Numbered from the stretch's first letter, positions 17,521 through 26,704 are shown. The stretch: 64,000 nucleotides of DNA from Panacagrimonas sp041603235 (GCA_041603235.1 JBFIES010000006.1:62001-126000); one strand, 5' to 3'. Program-made: numbers and translations. The notes: generated by a model from the letters alone, not told the origin.

Positions 17521-20106
17521 TCAGGGAAGGGCAATGGGAACGCTCGGAACCGGCGCGGCGCGCAGCACGCCGGGTGGCACCACGAAGCCGTTCTGGGCAA
17601 TGCCCTGACTGGCCGCGAGCGTGCGCTCCCAGGTCTGCAGATAGACCTCGGCCGAATCAAAAAGGTGCTGCATCTGATCGGGCGAGCCTTCCAGCCGAAC
17701 CTCCTGCACCATGCCGCTGAGCATGCCGTAGTGCGCGCTGCCGTCGATATCCAGCGTCCAGCTTCGGCCATTACCCGCGGCGTCGCGCTCCTGCGGCTGA
17801 TTGAATTGCACGCCCTGCATGCCGGTGAAATCCGGCAATAAAGAGAAGGGCTCGCCAGTGAACAAGGTGTACGGATAGTTCACCTGCTGACCCGGTGCGA
17901 TCGGATTGCGCGGCGAGGCCTGCGCGGACAATCCATTGGTGTCCGTACCGAAGCCGAAACCGAAGCGGTAGGGTTGTCCGGCCTGCGACCACAGGCCCTT
18001 GAGTTCGTCCATCAGTCGGATCAGGTTCCGGCCATTGCCCAGGCTCGGATAGATGAAGCCGCCGTTTTGCAGAACCCGCATGGCCTGGGCGTTAGACGTG
18101 CCGCCAAAATTGCCGTGCGTGGACACATAGGGATAGGCCGGCGTCTGCGCCTCTGCCAGTTCCAGGGCCTGTGTCTTCATCTCGTATTCGAGATGATCGA
18201 TGTCAAAGATCATCCCGTTTTCCATCAGCTTGCGGTAGGTATACAAGCCGATGGGCGTCAGCCAGCGCGCATTGCATTGTGGCTTGCTGGGGTAGCAGGG
18301 CGTCGTACCCCCCGGTCGTCCGCCCTGACCGGTGAACAGACAGCCGGGGGGCAACCCGGTCATGACCGTGCCGGCACGATCCTGCGCAAAGAAACCGCCG
18401 CCGGTTGAAGGATCGCTGGCGGTGGGACAGTCGTAGGTGGTCCAGAACTCGCCGGTAGGGGTTTCGGTATCGGCAAGATTTCCGATCAGTGTGCCCAGCG
18501 GTGATGTCTGACTCGGATTACCCAGAATACCGAGCAGATTGGTGATGTCCTGCGACGGGATGCCACCGCTGTTTTCACGATTGCCGATGTTGAGCACCAA
18601 CGCATCGAAGATGCCGTTGCCGCCGAAGGCATTGTCGAATTCATGGATGGTGATGACCTGGCGCACGCCCAGATCCTTCAGCCGCGTGAGCTGGGTCAGG
18701 ATTTCGTTGTCTGCGCCGGTTTCGGTCATGGCACAGGAATAGGAATTTTCCAGTCCGCCGGCGCCGGTTTCCTGGAACGGCTGCTGTGTACGTAAAGGGC
18801 TGTAATTGAGTTTGCAGTTGAACAGATTGGAAATCTCGACACCAAGCACGACCGCCAGCTTGCCCTCGGCAATGACCTGCCGCGCTTCAGCCGGATCAAG
18901 GACGATCCGGAACCAGCCCTTGCCGGGCCCGCCGTACTGCGCGTCGATGTAGTCCTGCAGGCCATACATGCTGCCGATCTGCGCGGCACCGTTATTCATC
19001 TCGTTGCAGTCGCGCAGTGGTGTGCCGGACAGATTGCGCTGGAGTTCGCAGAGCGTTTCGTTGTCCACGACGTCGTTGACCATGATGCGCAGGCCCGCAA
19101 GCCAGGCGCGCTCCAGCCATTTCCAGTAGATCGCTTCGTGGGTCAGTTGGTCACGCGCCGGCCATTCACTGAAGGTCGGCCAGCCATCGGTGGCATGACC
19201 GTCCGGGTCCATCTGGAACAGGCCCTGCACCGCATCGGCCGTGCCCTGCGGTCCGTGCGTCTGGGTGCAATCATCCAGCGCATGGGTCACGCCAAATCGA
19301 TGGTAGGGCGCGCCGTGCTGCGCGCCGCCCAGAAACGTCGTGGCGCTCATGTGCACGTGAACGTCGGCCATTCCCAGAACCCGCCCGTCCGGCGTGGTGC
19401 CCTTGAAGGTTTCGCCAATTGCATTGTTGGCGGCCTCCGGAAAGCTGGCACAGCCCACCGCCGGGACCAGCTCAAACTGCTGGCTGCTCGCAGCACTGGG
19501 GGCGGCCACGGTCAGCGCATCGCCAGCAGAAACGGCAAGGCGCATGGCCGGGATAACGGCTTCCAGAGTAAACAGGGTGGATTCGACCAGCGGATCAACA
19601 AAGTTTCGGTAGGCATTGATCTTCGCCGGCGTCGGCTCGACATCGTATTGCGGCGCTTCGGGGTAGGCGCGGTTGTCACCCACTGCCAGCAGCTTGAAGG
19701 CAGCGCTTTCATCGGCACTGGAAAGATTGCGGGCGGCTACCAGTGTTGCCGCAGACACCAGCTGTCCCTGTCGGTCGTAGAGCAGGTACTGGCCCAGTGA
19801 GGCTGGCTTGAAGAAGAAGGGCTCGGCGCTGGCGGCGTCGCCACTGGCGGCGTAACCCGTGCCCGATCTGACCACGTAACGGTCATTGCTGGCGGCGCGC
19901 AGGGCAATGCATTCGTTGTTGAAGCTGTAGCGATGGCGGGGAACGCTCGATCCGCCTGCACCGCCACCCCCTCCGCCACCAGGACCGGGGCCGACACCTC
20001 CGCCGAGCCCTGCGCCGGTCGGCGAGTTCGAACTGTTATTGCAGGCAGAAACCATGGCCAATGCGATCAGGCCCAGCAAGATGGGTCGCGTCTGGAAAGC
20101 CTTCAT
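17521..20106 (-). CDS. Large lipoprotein with amidohydrolase / M19 dipeptidase-like domain
   Basis: An 861-residue predicted lipoprotein. The signal peptide ends in the lipobox VSAC, giving lipidation at C22, followed by a low-complexity Gly/Pro linker of about 30 residues. After a beta-rich N-terminal region of about 230 residues comes a large domain with MADVHVHMS (H-x-H metal motif), FDIDHLEYEMKTQAL and STHGNFGG, which resemble metal-ligand segments of amidohydrolases and membrane dipeptidases (peptidase M19). A hydrolase on the envelope is therefore likely but the substrate is unknown. The ATG has GAGGAG upstream. The gene points toward the lpxO-like gene, 98 bases away, and is divergent from the FedB-like gene. 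Confidence 0.72.
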   Translation of the reverse strand: MKAFQTRPILLGLIALAMVSACNNSSNSPTGAGLGGGVGPGPGGGGGGGAGGSSVPRHRYSFNNECIALRAASNDRYVVRSGTGYAASGDAASAEPFFFKPASLGQYLLYDRQGQLVSAATLVAARNLSSADESAAFKLLAVGDNRAYPEAPQYDVEPTPAKINAYRNFVDPLVESTLFTLEAVIPAMRLAVSAGDALTVAAPSAASSQQFELVPAVGCASFPEAANNAIGETFKGTTPDGRVLGMADVHVHMSATTFLGGAQHGAPYHRFGVTHALDDCTQTHGPQGTADAVQGLFQMDPDGHATDGWPTFSEWPARDQLTHEAIYWKWLERAWLAGLRIMVNDVVDNETLCELQRNLSGTPLRDCNEMNNGAAQIGSMYGLQDYIDAQYGGPGKGWFRIVLDPAEARQVIAEGKLAVVLGVEISNLFNCKLNYSPLRTQQPFQETGAGGLENSYSCAMTETGADNEILTQLTRLKDLGVRQVITIHEFDNAFGGNGIFDALVLNIGNRENSGGIPSQDITNLLGILGNPSQTSPLGTLIGNLADTETPTGEFWTTYDCPTASDPSTGGGFFAQDRAGTVMTGLPPGCLFTGQGGRPGGTTPCYPSKPQCNARWLTPIGLYTYRKLMENGMIFDIDHLEYEMKTQALELAEAQTPAYPYVSTHGNFGGTSNAQAMRVLQNGGFIYPSLGNGRNLIRLMDELKGLWSQAGQPYRFGFGFGTDTNGLSAQASPRNPIAPGQQVNYPYTLFTGEPFSLLPDFTGMQGVQFNQPQERDAAGNGRSWTLDIDGSAHYGMLSGMVQEVRLEGSPDQMQHLFDSAEVYLQTWERTLAASQGIAQNGFVVPPGVLRAAPVPSVPIALP

Positions 20107-20247
20107 GTTGTCTCCTCGCTGATGCCCGTTGGGATACCCGGCACCGTAATCACAGGGATCGGCGCGGTGGTTCCGCATGCTTCTGTTCTATGGGGCCCGA
20201 CAGTAGCACCGCGACACATGATTCGGCTTTGGTAAATATGATGGGCC

Positions 20248-21699
20248 ATGCTGTCACCACGCCCTGCCTTGCTGATCTCGCTGGTCCTGCTTCCGGGGCT
20301 GGCACAGGCGCATTCATTCGGCGTGATCTACACCCTGCCGCTGCCTTTCTGGCTCTACGCCTGGGGCGCAGGAGCGGCGCTGATCGCTTCCTTTGTTGTC
20401 TTCGGACTGATGATGTCAGCGGCTCGTCCCCGTCCGCTTCGCCAAGGCACACCGAAACCGGGATGGCGCGTACCGATGACGCTGAGCACCGCACTCAAGC
20501 TGCCCGGACTCGCATTGCTGGTGCTGTGCATTGCAACCGGCTGGTGGGGCACGCCCAATGCCTATGCCAACTTCAACATGACCGCATTCTGGATCGTGCT
20601 GCTGCTTGGCCTGGCCTACCTGAGCGTGCTGGCGGGCGACCTCTACGCCGTGCTCAATCCGTGGCGGACGCTATGCGCCCTGATCGCGCGGCTATGGCCT
20701 GCCGCAAGGCGTGGTCTGCTCAGGCACGGTGACCGTTTCGGTTATCTGCCAGCCGTGGCCCTTTACATGGGCCTGATCTGGATCGAGCTGCTGGGCAATA
20801 GCAGCCCGCGGGAGCTGGCGCATCTGCTGGCCACCTATACGGTGCTCAATCTTTTCGGTAGCGCATTGCTGGGTATGCGGACCTGGTTCACCTACTGGGA
20901 ATGCCTGTCGGTAATGTTTGCACTGCTCGCGCGCATCGCACCGGTGCGTATCAGCGGCATTGATGTGCCTGAACCCCTGCAGATTCATCTGCGCTGGCCC
21001 AGCGCCGGGCTGTTGGAAGATCGGCCGCCGCTGTCTCTGCTGCTGTTCATGGTGGCGATGCTCGCCACGACAGCGTTCGATGGGCTGCACGAAACGCAGA
21101 TCTGGTACGAGTTCTACTGGCTCTGGCTGTATCCCGAGTGGCTTATCGGCTGGGCTGGAAGCAATCCGCTGGCCGCGTTCGCGAAGCTGCGCGAGGGCTA
21201 CCAGTGGTGGCAAGCAGGCTGGCTGTTGATCTTCCCCCTGTTCTACTTCGCGGCTTATGCCTTCGCGATTCTGCTGGCGAAAGGCCTATGTCGCACAGCA
21301 CTGCCGTTGACCGAGCTTTGTCGCTGTTTCGCCTATTCGCTGATGCCCATTGTGCTGGTCTATCACCTGAGCCATTACTTCACGCTGTTGTGGACGCAGG
21401 GGCCCAAGTTTCTGCCCTTGCTGTCTGACCCTTTCGGTCGCGGACAGGACTGGTTTGGCACGGCGCAGTGGTTTGCCCGCATCAATGTTCCGGAACTTGC
21501 GTGGGTGTGGAACGTGCAGGTCGGGCTGATCGTGGCCGGGCACATTGCCAGCGTCTATGTCGCGCACCTGCAGGCCCTTCGTTTGTTCTCCAATCGGCGT
21601 CAGGCCCTGCTCAGTCAGATCCCCATGCTGAGCCTCATGCTTTGCTTTACCGTGGCCGGACTGTGGATTCTTTCTCAACCATTTCAGGGGGGGCGTTGA
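20248..21699 (+). CDS. Multi-pass membrane protein related to fenitrothion hydrolase (FedB-like) family
   Basis: A 483-residue integral membrane protein with about a dozen hydrophobic segments and an N-terminal signal-like sequence ending AQAHSFG. The early LPLPFWLYAWGAGAALIASFVVFG block and NPWRTL resemble proteins that databases label fenitrothion hydrolase, after a Burkholderia enzyme; the biochemical role of most members is unproven. His and Trp residues in loops (HLSHYF-type YHLSHYFTLLWTQG) could bind metal. A GTG/ATG start of the next small gene lies 1-4 bases past the stop, so the pair is translationally linked. Family likeness is from memory and is moderate. Confidence 0.65.
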   Translation: MLSPRPALLISLVLLPGLAQAHSFGVIYTLPLPFWLYAWGAGAALIASFVVFGLMMSAARPRPLRQGTPKPGWRVPMTLSTALKLPGLALLVLCIATGWWGTPNAYANFNMTAFWIVLLLGLAYLSVLAGDLYAVLNPWRTLCALIARLWPAARRGLLRHGDRFGYLPAVALYMGLIWIELLGNSSPRELAHLLATYTVLNLFGSALLGMRTWFTYWECLSVMFALLARIAPVRISGIDVPEPLQIHLRWPSAGLLEDRPPLSLLLFMVAMLATTAFDGLHETQIWYEFYWLWLYPEWLIGWAGSNPLAAFAKLREGYQWWQAGWLLIFPLFYFAAYAFAILLAKGLCRTALPLTELCRCFAYSLMPIVLVYHLSHYFTLLWTQGPKFLPLLSDPFGRGQDWFGTAQWFARINVPELAWVWNVQVGLIVAGHIASVYVAHLQALRLFSNRRQALLSQIPMLSLMLCFTVAGLWILSQPFQGGR

Positions 21700-21703
21700 C
21701 GTG

Positions 21704-22078
21704 ATGCTGCGCGCAATCATTTTCATTGTTCTGGGATTGCTCGCGGGCACGGCTTTATGGCTGAGCCTGAAACCGGAGTCCGCGACGGTGGCTTCGACGG
21801 CGACACCTGTGCAGGTGTTCTACCGCATCAGCGAGTCCCGTGTGGCACAAGGCCCGCCGCTGATCAACGTGCAGCAAGGCGAGCTGCTACAGCTGACCGT
21901 TGTCAGCGACCGGGCCGATGAGCTGCATGTACACGGCTACGATCTGCACGCACCGCTCGAAGCAGGGCAGCCGGCTACTCTGGAAATTCCCTGCGAACTT
22001 GCCGGCAGATTTGAGATCGAACTACATACCCAGCACCTGCAAATGAGCGTCTTGCAGGTCCATCCACGTTCGAACTGA
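21704..22078 (+). CDS. Small anchored cupredoxin-like protein
   Basis: A 124-residue protein with an N-terminal membrane anchor (AIIFIVLGLLAGTALWLSL) and a single beta-sandwich-like periplasmic domain. The stretch VSDRADELHVHGYDLHAPL and the C-terminal FEIELHTQHLQMSVLQV are His-rich and laid out like cupredoxin-type or EfeO-type domains, though a clear type-1 copper Cys is absent. A GTG three bases earlier (21701) is an alternative start. It is packed directly behind the FedB-like membrane gene and probably works with it. Function is unknown; metal binding is inference. Confidence 0.6.
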   Translation: MLRAIIFIVLGLLAGTALWLSLKPESATVASTATPVQVFYRISESRVAQGPPLINVQQGELLQLTVVSDRADELHVHGYDLHAPLEAGQPATLEIPCELAGRFEIELHTQHLQMSVLQVHPRSN

Positions 22079-22096
22079 TTGCGGAAACCTGCTCCG

Positions 22097-22876
22097 ATGC
22101 GCCGACTGTTGCTGCTCTCTGTTTTGCTGAATCTGCTGCTGCTCACATTTGCCGGCTGGCAGATTCAGAAGCGCGGTGGCCTTGGGATGGTCCAGCAGAA
22201 AGTCATGCACTGGATTTCCCCGCAATGGGGACCACGCTGGTATGCCAGCCGCGTGGAGGATTATCGCAGCCAGCCTGTTCAGGCCGGCGATGTTGTCTTC
22301 GCCGGAGACTCTCTTGTGGACGGCGCGGACTGGAGCGCGTTGCTCGGGCGCCCAGTCAGGAATCGCGGCATTGGCGGCGAAAACCTTCAGCAACTCTCCA
22401 ATCGCATGGTCGATCTGCTGGCCGGTCCGCCTCATGCCCTGCTGCTGCAGGTGGGAGCCAATGACGTGGACGCCATGCTGGACCGGGGGCCGGGAGATTT
22501 CATTGATCGCTATGCCAAGCTGGTTGATGACATTCATGCATTCGCGCCGCAGACGCGTGTGCTGGTCAACAGCCTGCTGCCCCTGGGTGCTGAGCATCAC
22601 GGCGCCTTTGTGTCCAACAGGCTGATGGAGGAACTTAATGCCCAGTTGCAGCAGATGTGCATCGAGCGGTCCTGCGAGTTCATCGATGCCTGGAGTGCCA
22701 TGGCGGGAAACGATGACGCGCTGTTTCCGGAGATGACGATCGACAGCGCACACCTGAGCGCCGAGGGCCTGCAAGCCTGGGCGGCCGTGATTCGCCCGAC
22801 CCTGGATACGCTGCCCGGCGCCCTGCCCGAAGCCCCTGTACCAGAATCTCCTGCAGCGCCGTCGCTGCCGCAGTAG
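22097..22876 (+). CDS. SGNH/GDSL-type esterase, membrane-anchored
   Basis: A 259-residue protein with an N-terminal signal anchor (LLLLSVLLNLLLLTFAGW) and an SGNH hydrolase fold: Ser72 in FAGDSLVDG, Gly in RGIGGENL, Asn122 in GAND, and the Asp216/His219 pair in DSAHLS. Enzymes of this type remove acetyl or acyl esters in the periplasm, for example on lipids or glycans. The C-terminus is Pro/Ala-rich. It follows the cupredoxin-like gene by 18 bases and is probably in the same operon. A TTG at 22079 directly after the upstream stop is an alternative start. Confidence 0.85.
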   Translation: MRRLLLLSVLLNLLLLTFAGWQIQKRGGLGMVQQKVMHWISPQWGPRWYASRVEDYRSQPVQAGDVVFAGDSLVDGADWSALLGRPVRNRGIGGENLQQLSNRMVDLLAGPPHALLLQVGANDVDAMLDRGPGDFIDRYAKLVDDIHAFAPQTRVLVNSLLPLGAEHHGAFVSNRLMEELNAQLQQMCIERSCEFIDAWSAMAGNDDALFPEMTIDSAHLSAEGLQAWAAVIRPTLDTLPGALPEAPVPESPAAPSLPQ

Positions 22877-22965
22877 CAAACTTTTTTCTGGCGGGCCGCA
22901 CCGACTCATATCCCGTTTGGCATGATCTGGAATCTGGCAAAGGCCATTCAGTCGGGAGAATGCGC

Positions 22966-23613
22966 ATGTTGCTGATCGGTATGTTCGACTCCCCTTACGT
23001 GAGGCGCGTAGCCATCAGCATGGATCTGCTCGGCTTGTCATTTGAGCATCGCAATTGGTCTGTTGGCGCGGACTTCGAGAAGATTCGCGCTTACAACCCG
23101 GTGGGACGCGTGCCGGCTCTGGTATTGGATGATGGTGAGGTGTTGGTGGAGTCCGCCGCCATTCTCGATTTTGTTGATGAAACTGCGGGTCCTGGTCGCG
23201 CCCTGCTGCCGTCTCGGGGGAATGATCGCCGCCATGCGCTGCAGCTGATATCCATCGCCTGCAGCGGTGTCGACAAAGTGGTGGCACAGCTCTACGAGGT
23301 GGCCTTCCGGCCGCCGGAGCGACGTCATCCGCAATGGGTCGCGCGTTGCAGGGCGCAAAGTGATGCAACGCTCCAGTATCTGGAAGAACGCGCCGCGCAA
23401 TCAGCGCCACAGCAATGGTGGGTCGGCGCGCAGATGAGTCAGGCCGACATCACCGTTGCATGCGTCTGCACCTTCATTTTCGAATCGCTCGGTATCGACC
23501 GCGCGCAGTTTCCCCTGCTCGCATCCAGAGTCAGGCGGCTGGAGGGCTTGCCGGTGTTCCAGAAGTATCACCAGCCATTTTTCTCGCCTGACCCGGCCAC
23601 TGGCAGCCCGTGA
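22966..23613 (+). CDS. Glutathione S-transferase family protein
   Basis: A 215-residue GST-fold protein. The N-terminal thioredoxin-like domain shows MFDSPYVRRVAISMDLLG, YNPVGRVPALVLDDGEVLVESAAILDFVDE with the cis-Pro and the glutathione-contacting E-S pair. The C-terminal domain contains WWVGAQMSQADITVACV. The start is the second ATG, which has GGGAGA at good spacing; an ATG two codons earlier is also possible. Substrate is unknown. It is only loosely linked to the upstream SGNH gene (89-base gap) and precedes glyS. Confidence 0.88.
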   Translation: MLLIGMFDSPYVRRVAISMDLLGLSFEHRNWSVGADFEKIRAYNPVGRVPALVLDDGEVLVESAAILDFVDETAGPGRALLPSRGNDRRHALQLISIACSGVDKVVAQLYEVAFRPPERRHPQWVARCRAQSDATLQYLEERAAQSAPQQWWVGAQMSQADITVACVCTFIFESLGIDRAQFPLLASRVRRLEGLPVFQKYHQPFFSPDPATGSP

Positions 23614-23710
23614 ATAAGGTCATTTTCAGCTTGCCTCGCCTGCGATCATTGGCGAATCAGGCTTGATCCCTGACAATTGCCGCCCTTATCGACCTGCTCC
23701 CTTCTGATCA

Positions 23711-25783
23711 ATGTCTCGCGACCTGCTGCTGGAACTCGGCACCGAAGACCTGCCCGCACGTTATGTCGTGCCACTTTCCAACGCCCTGAAGCAAGGGCTG
23801 ACCGATGGACTGGCGCGGCTGGGACTGAGCTGTGAGCAAAGCCACTCGTTTGCCACGCCGCGGCGTATCGCCGTCATTCTCACCGGGCTTGCGGAGCAAC
23901 AACCGGAGCAGAAGATCGAACGTCTCGGGCCGGCGCTGAAGGCGGCGCTGAAGGACGGGCAGCCCACGCAGGCCGCGCTGGGCTTTGCGCGCTCCTGCGG
24001 CGTCAGCTTTGAAGAACTGGGGGAGAAGAGCGGCAAGCTTTTCTTCGCACGTACGGAGGCTGGTCGCCCGACAGCTGAGCTGATCCCGGAGGTTTTTGCG
24101 GAAACCCTGAAAAAAATGGATCAGCTGGTACCCAAGCGCATGCGCTGGGGCAGCGGCGAAGAAACTTTCGTGCGGCCGGTTGAATGGATTTGCTGCGTCT
24201 TTGGCGACGCGGTCGTGCCGCTGCAGGCTTTCGGTCTGCATGCAGGTGCCCGCAGCTATGGCCATCGTTTTCATGCCCCCGATGCCATCGAGCCCGTCGT
24301 GCCCGCGCGGTATCTGGAGTCGCTTCGAAAAGCCCATGTACTGGCCGATGTTGCCGAACGCCGCGCGCGCGTTCGTGCTCAGATCGAGGAGGAAGCGGGT
24401 CGCATCGGCGGCCACGTGCGCATTCCGGAAGAACTGCTCGATGAAGTCACTTCACTGGTGGAATGGCCCGTTGCGATCAGCGGCAGCTTCGAGGAAAAGT
24501 ACCTCGCCCTGCCTCCCGAGGTGATCGTCTCCACGGTAGAGACCAACCAGCGCTATTTCACGGTGTTTCGTGATGCGGGCCAGACCAAACTTACGCACCA
24601 CTTCATTACGGTCTCCAATATCGAATCACGTGATGTTGCCCAGGTCATTGGCGGCAACGAGCGCGTTGTACGTCCGCGTCTGTCGGATGCCCTGTTTTTC
24701 TGGCAGCAGGACCTGAAGCAGCCGCTGGCCGCCTATGCCGACAAGCTGGGATCGGTGACATTCCAGAAGGATCTGGGGTCTACCGCGGACAAGGTCGCCC
24801 GCATGGTGGAAATTGCGAGCTGGCTGGCTGGCGAGCTGGGCGAAGACGTGGCTGCGGCTGCGCGTGCAACGGCGCTGTGCAAGGCGGACCTTCTTACCCA
24901 GGCGGTGTTCGAGATGCCTGAATTGCAGGGCATCATGGGCGGTTACTACGCTCGCGAATCCGGCGAGAGCGAGGCGGTTTCGCGGGCGATCTCCCAGCAT
25001 TACCTTCCTGCTCAGCAGGGCACCGCCATTCCGGATTCAAGGCTTGGCCAGATCGTTTCACTCGCGGACAAGCTCGATACCCTGGCTGGCATCTTTGCCA
25101 TTGGCCAGAAACCGACCGCCAGCAAAGACCCTTATGCCCTGCGCCGCGCGGCTCTGGGCGTTTTGCGCATCTGCCTTGAGGCCGAACTGCCGCTCAATGC
25201 CGTGCAATTGGTAACTCGGGCACTGGAGGCCCAACAGGCCGGGGATCGTGGCGAGAAAACGAACCGATCTCTGCGCGCCTTCATGCTGGACCGCCTGCAG
25301 AATCTGCTGGTGGGCAGCCCGCGTCCACAGGGCAGGGTGACACCGGAAGTGTACGAGGCCGCGATCACCGCCATGCCGGACGCACTGCCCACGCACGATG
25401 TGCTGCGGCGCATCGACGCGGTGCTGCAGTTCCTGTCTTTGCCCGAGGCGGCCGATCTGGCTGCGGCCAGCAAGCGCGTGCGCAATATTCTCAAGCAGTC
25501 CGAAGAAGCCCCCGGTGAGGTTGTGGCGGATCGTTTCGAAGCTGCGGCGGAGCGCGATCTGCTGTCGTCGATCATCGAGCTCGAGCAGAAGAACGCAGCA
25601 CTGGACAACTACACCGACAAGCTGATTCAGCTTGCCGCGCTGCGCGGCCCGGTCGACGCATTTTTCGAAGCCGTCATGGTCAATGCGGATGATCCGGTCG
25701 TGCGGCGCAATCGTCTGGCCCTGCTGGCGCGGCTGGACCGCATGTGCCGCGACGTTGCCGACCTTTCCTGCCTGCCCGGATAG
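23711..25783 (+). CDS. glyS: Glycine--tRNA ligase beta subunit
   Basis: A 690-residue GlyS, the tRNA-binding subunit of heterotetrameric glycyl-tRNA synthetase. Seen are the RDLLLELGTEDLPARYVVPLS N-terminus, RRIAVILTGLAEQQPEQ, RWGSGEETFVRPVEWI, and PPEVIVSTVETNQRYFTVF. The HD-like domain shows KADLLTQAVFEMPELQGIMG and YALRRAALGVLRI. Length matches the family. It is separated from glyQ by about 7.2 kb but keeps its normal downstream partner gmhB. Confidence 0.98.
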   Translation: MSRDLLLELGTEDLPARYVVPLSNALKQGLTDGLARLGLSCEQSHSFATPRRIAVILTGLAEQQPEQKIERLGPALKAALKDGQPTQAALGFARSCGVSFEELGEKSGKLFFARTEAGRPTAELIPEVFAETLKKMDQLVPKRMRWGSGEETFVRPVEWICCVFGDAVVPLQAFGLHAGARSYGHRFHAPDAIEPVVPARYLESLRKAHVLADVAERRARVRAQIEEEAGRIGGHVRIPEELLDEVTSLVEWPVAISGSFEEKYLALPPEVIVSTVETNQRYFTVFRDAGQTKLTHHFITVSNIESRDVAQVIGGNERVVRPRLSDALFFWQQDLKQPLAAYADKLGSVTFQKDLGSTADKVARMVEIASWLAGELGEDVAAAARATALCKADLLTQAVFEMPELQGIMGGYYARESGESEAVSRAISQHYLPAQQGTAIPDSRLGQIVSLADKLDTLAGIFAIGQKPTASKDPYALRRAALGVLRICLEAELPLNAVQLVTRALEAQQAGDRGEKTNRSLRAFMLDRLQNLLVGSPRPQGRVTPEVYEAAITAMPDALPTHDVLRRIDAVLQFLSLPEAADLAAASKRVRNILKQSEEAPGEVVADRFEAAAERDLLSSIIELEQKNAALDNYTDKLIQLAALRGPVDAFFEAVMVNADDPVVRRNRLALLARLDRMCRDVADLSCLPG

Positions 25784-25802
25784 CCCGCGCTGCCAGGCCG
25801 AC

Positions 25803-26351
25803 ATGATGAAACTGATCATTCTGGACCGGGACGGGGTCATCAACGAGGACTCCGACGACTACATCAAGTCTCCTGCGGAGTGGCACCCCATTCCGGGCAG
25901 CCTGGAGGCCATCGCACAACTGTCGCGTACCGGCTGGCGCGTTTTTGTGGCCAGCAACCAGTCGGGGATTGGTCGCGGGCTATTCACGTATCAGGATCTT
26001 TTTGATATCCACGCCCTGATGAATCAGCGCATTGCAGAACTGGGCGGGCGGCTCGAAGGCATCAGCTTTGCCCCAGAGCATCCGGATCAGGCCAGCGAGA
26101 TGCGCAAGCCGCGACCCGGCATGCTGCTGGACATCGCTCGGCGGGCCAAGCTCAGCCTGGAGGGGGTGCCGTTCGTGGGGGATTCGCTGTCAGATATCCG
26201 GGCTGCACAAGCAGCGGGCGCATGCCCCATATTGGTGCGCTCTGGCAAGGGTCGACGCACCGAATCAGGGCCCGGCCTGGAAGGCGTCCCGATTTACGAT
26301 GATCTGGCGGCGTACGTCGCCGAGTGTCTGGCGCGCCCGGCTCAGGCGTAG
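25803..26351 (+). CDS. gmhB: GmhB-like heptose bisphosphate phosphatase (HAD), zinc cysteines missing
   Basis: A 182-residue HAD phosphatase placed 19 bases behind glyS, the usual position of gmhB. GmhB removes the 7-phosphate of D-glycero-manno-heptose 1,7-bisphosphate in ADP-heptose synthesis for LPS core. HAD motifs are visible: LDRDGVIN (nucleophile D-x-D), SNQSGI, RKPRPGM with Lys, and FVGDSLSDI. Typical GmhB has a zinc-binding CPH...C-x-C loop before RKP; here the segment reads FAPEHPDQASEMRKP, so the metal-binding cysteines are gone. It may be zinc-free or a related HAD paralogue. Its end overlaps convergent folB by 10 bases. Confidence 0.82.
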   Translation: MMKLIILDRDGVINEDSDDYIKSPAEWHPIPGSLEAIAQLSRTGWRVFVASNQSGIGRGLFTYQDLFDIHALMNQRIAELGGRLEGISFAPEHPDQASEMRKPRPGMLLDIARRAKLSLEGVPFVGDSLSDIRAAQAAGACPILVRSGKGRRTESGPGLEGVPIYDDLAAYVAECLARPAQA

Positions 26352-26704
26352 TCCGAGGGGTCCCGTTCGATTTCCACCCCGACGCCCTGCACATCGGGAA
26401 TGGCGCCCGGCTTGTCGATTCGCAGGCGCAGGTGGTGAATCGGCAGGCGCTCAAACATCGCACGTGCGATGGCCTCGGCCAGGGTCTCCAACAACTTGGG
26501 TTTAAGCCCCAGGGCCAGATCCACCACCGTCTGGCGAATGACCGCGTAATCCACCGAATCTTCCATGGCGTCGCTTGCGGCCGCCGCGCGGGTATCCACA
26601 CCCAGCTCCAGATCAAAGATCAGGGGGCGCTTGAGGTTTCGCTCCCAGTCGTACAAACCGATGACGGTTTCCACGCGGAGACCGCGAATGAATATTTTGT
26701 CCAT
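26342..26704 (-). CDS. folB: Dihydroneopterin aldolase
   Basis: A 120-residue FolB, which converts 7,8-dihydroneopterin to 6-hydroxymethyl-7,8-dihydropterin and glycolaldehyde in folate synthesis. The N-terminal DKIFIRGLRVETVIGLYDWE contains the conserved Glu, and the C-terminal RIDKPGAIPDVQGVGVEIER the catalytic Lys. Length fits the family. Convergent with gmhB, overlapping its last codons by 10 bases. Confidence 0.95.
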   Translation of the reverse strand: MDKIFIRGLRVETVIGLYDWERNLKRPLIFDLELGVDTRAAAASDAMEDSVDYAVIRQTVVDLALGLKPKLLETLAEAIARAMFERLPIHHLRLRIDKPGAIPDVQGVGVEIERDPSDYA

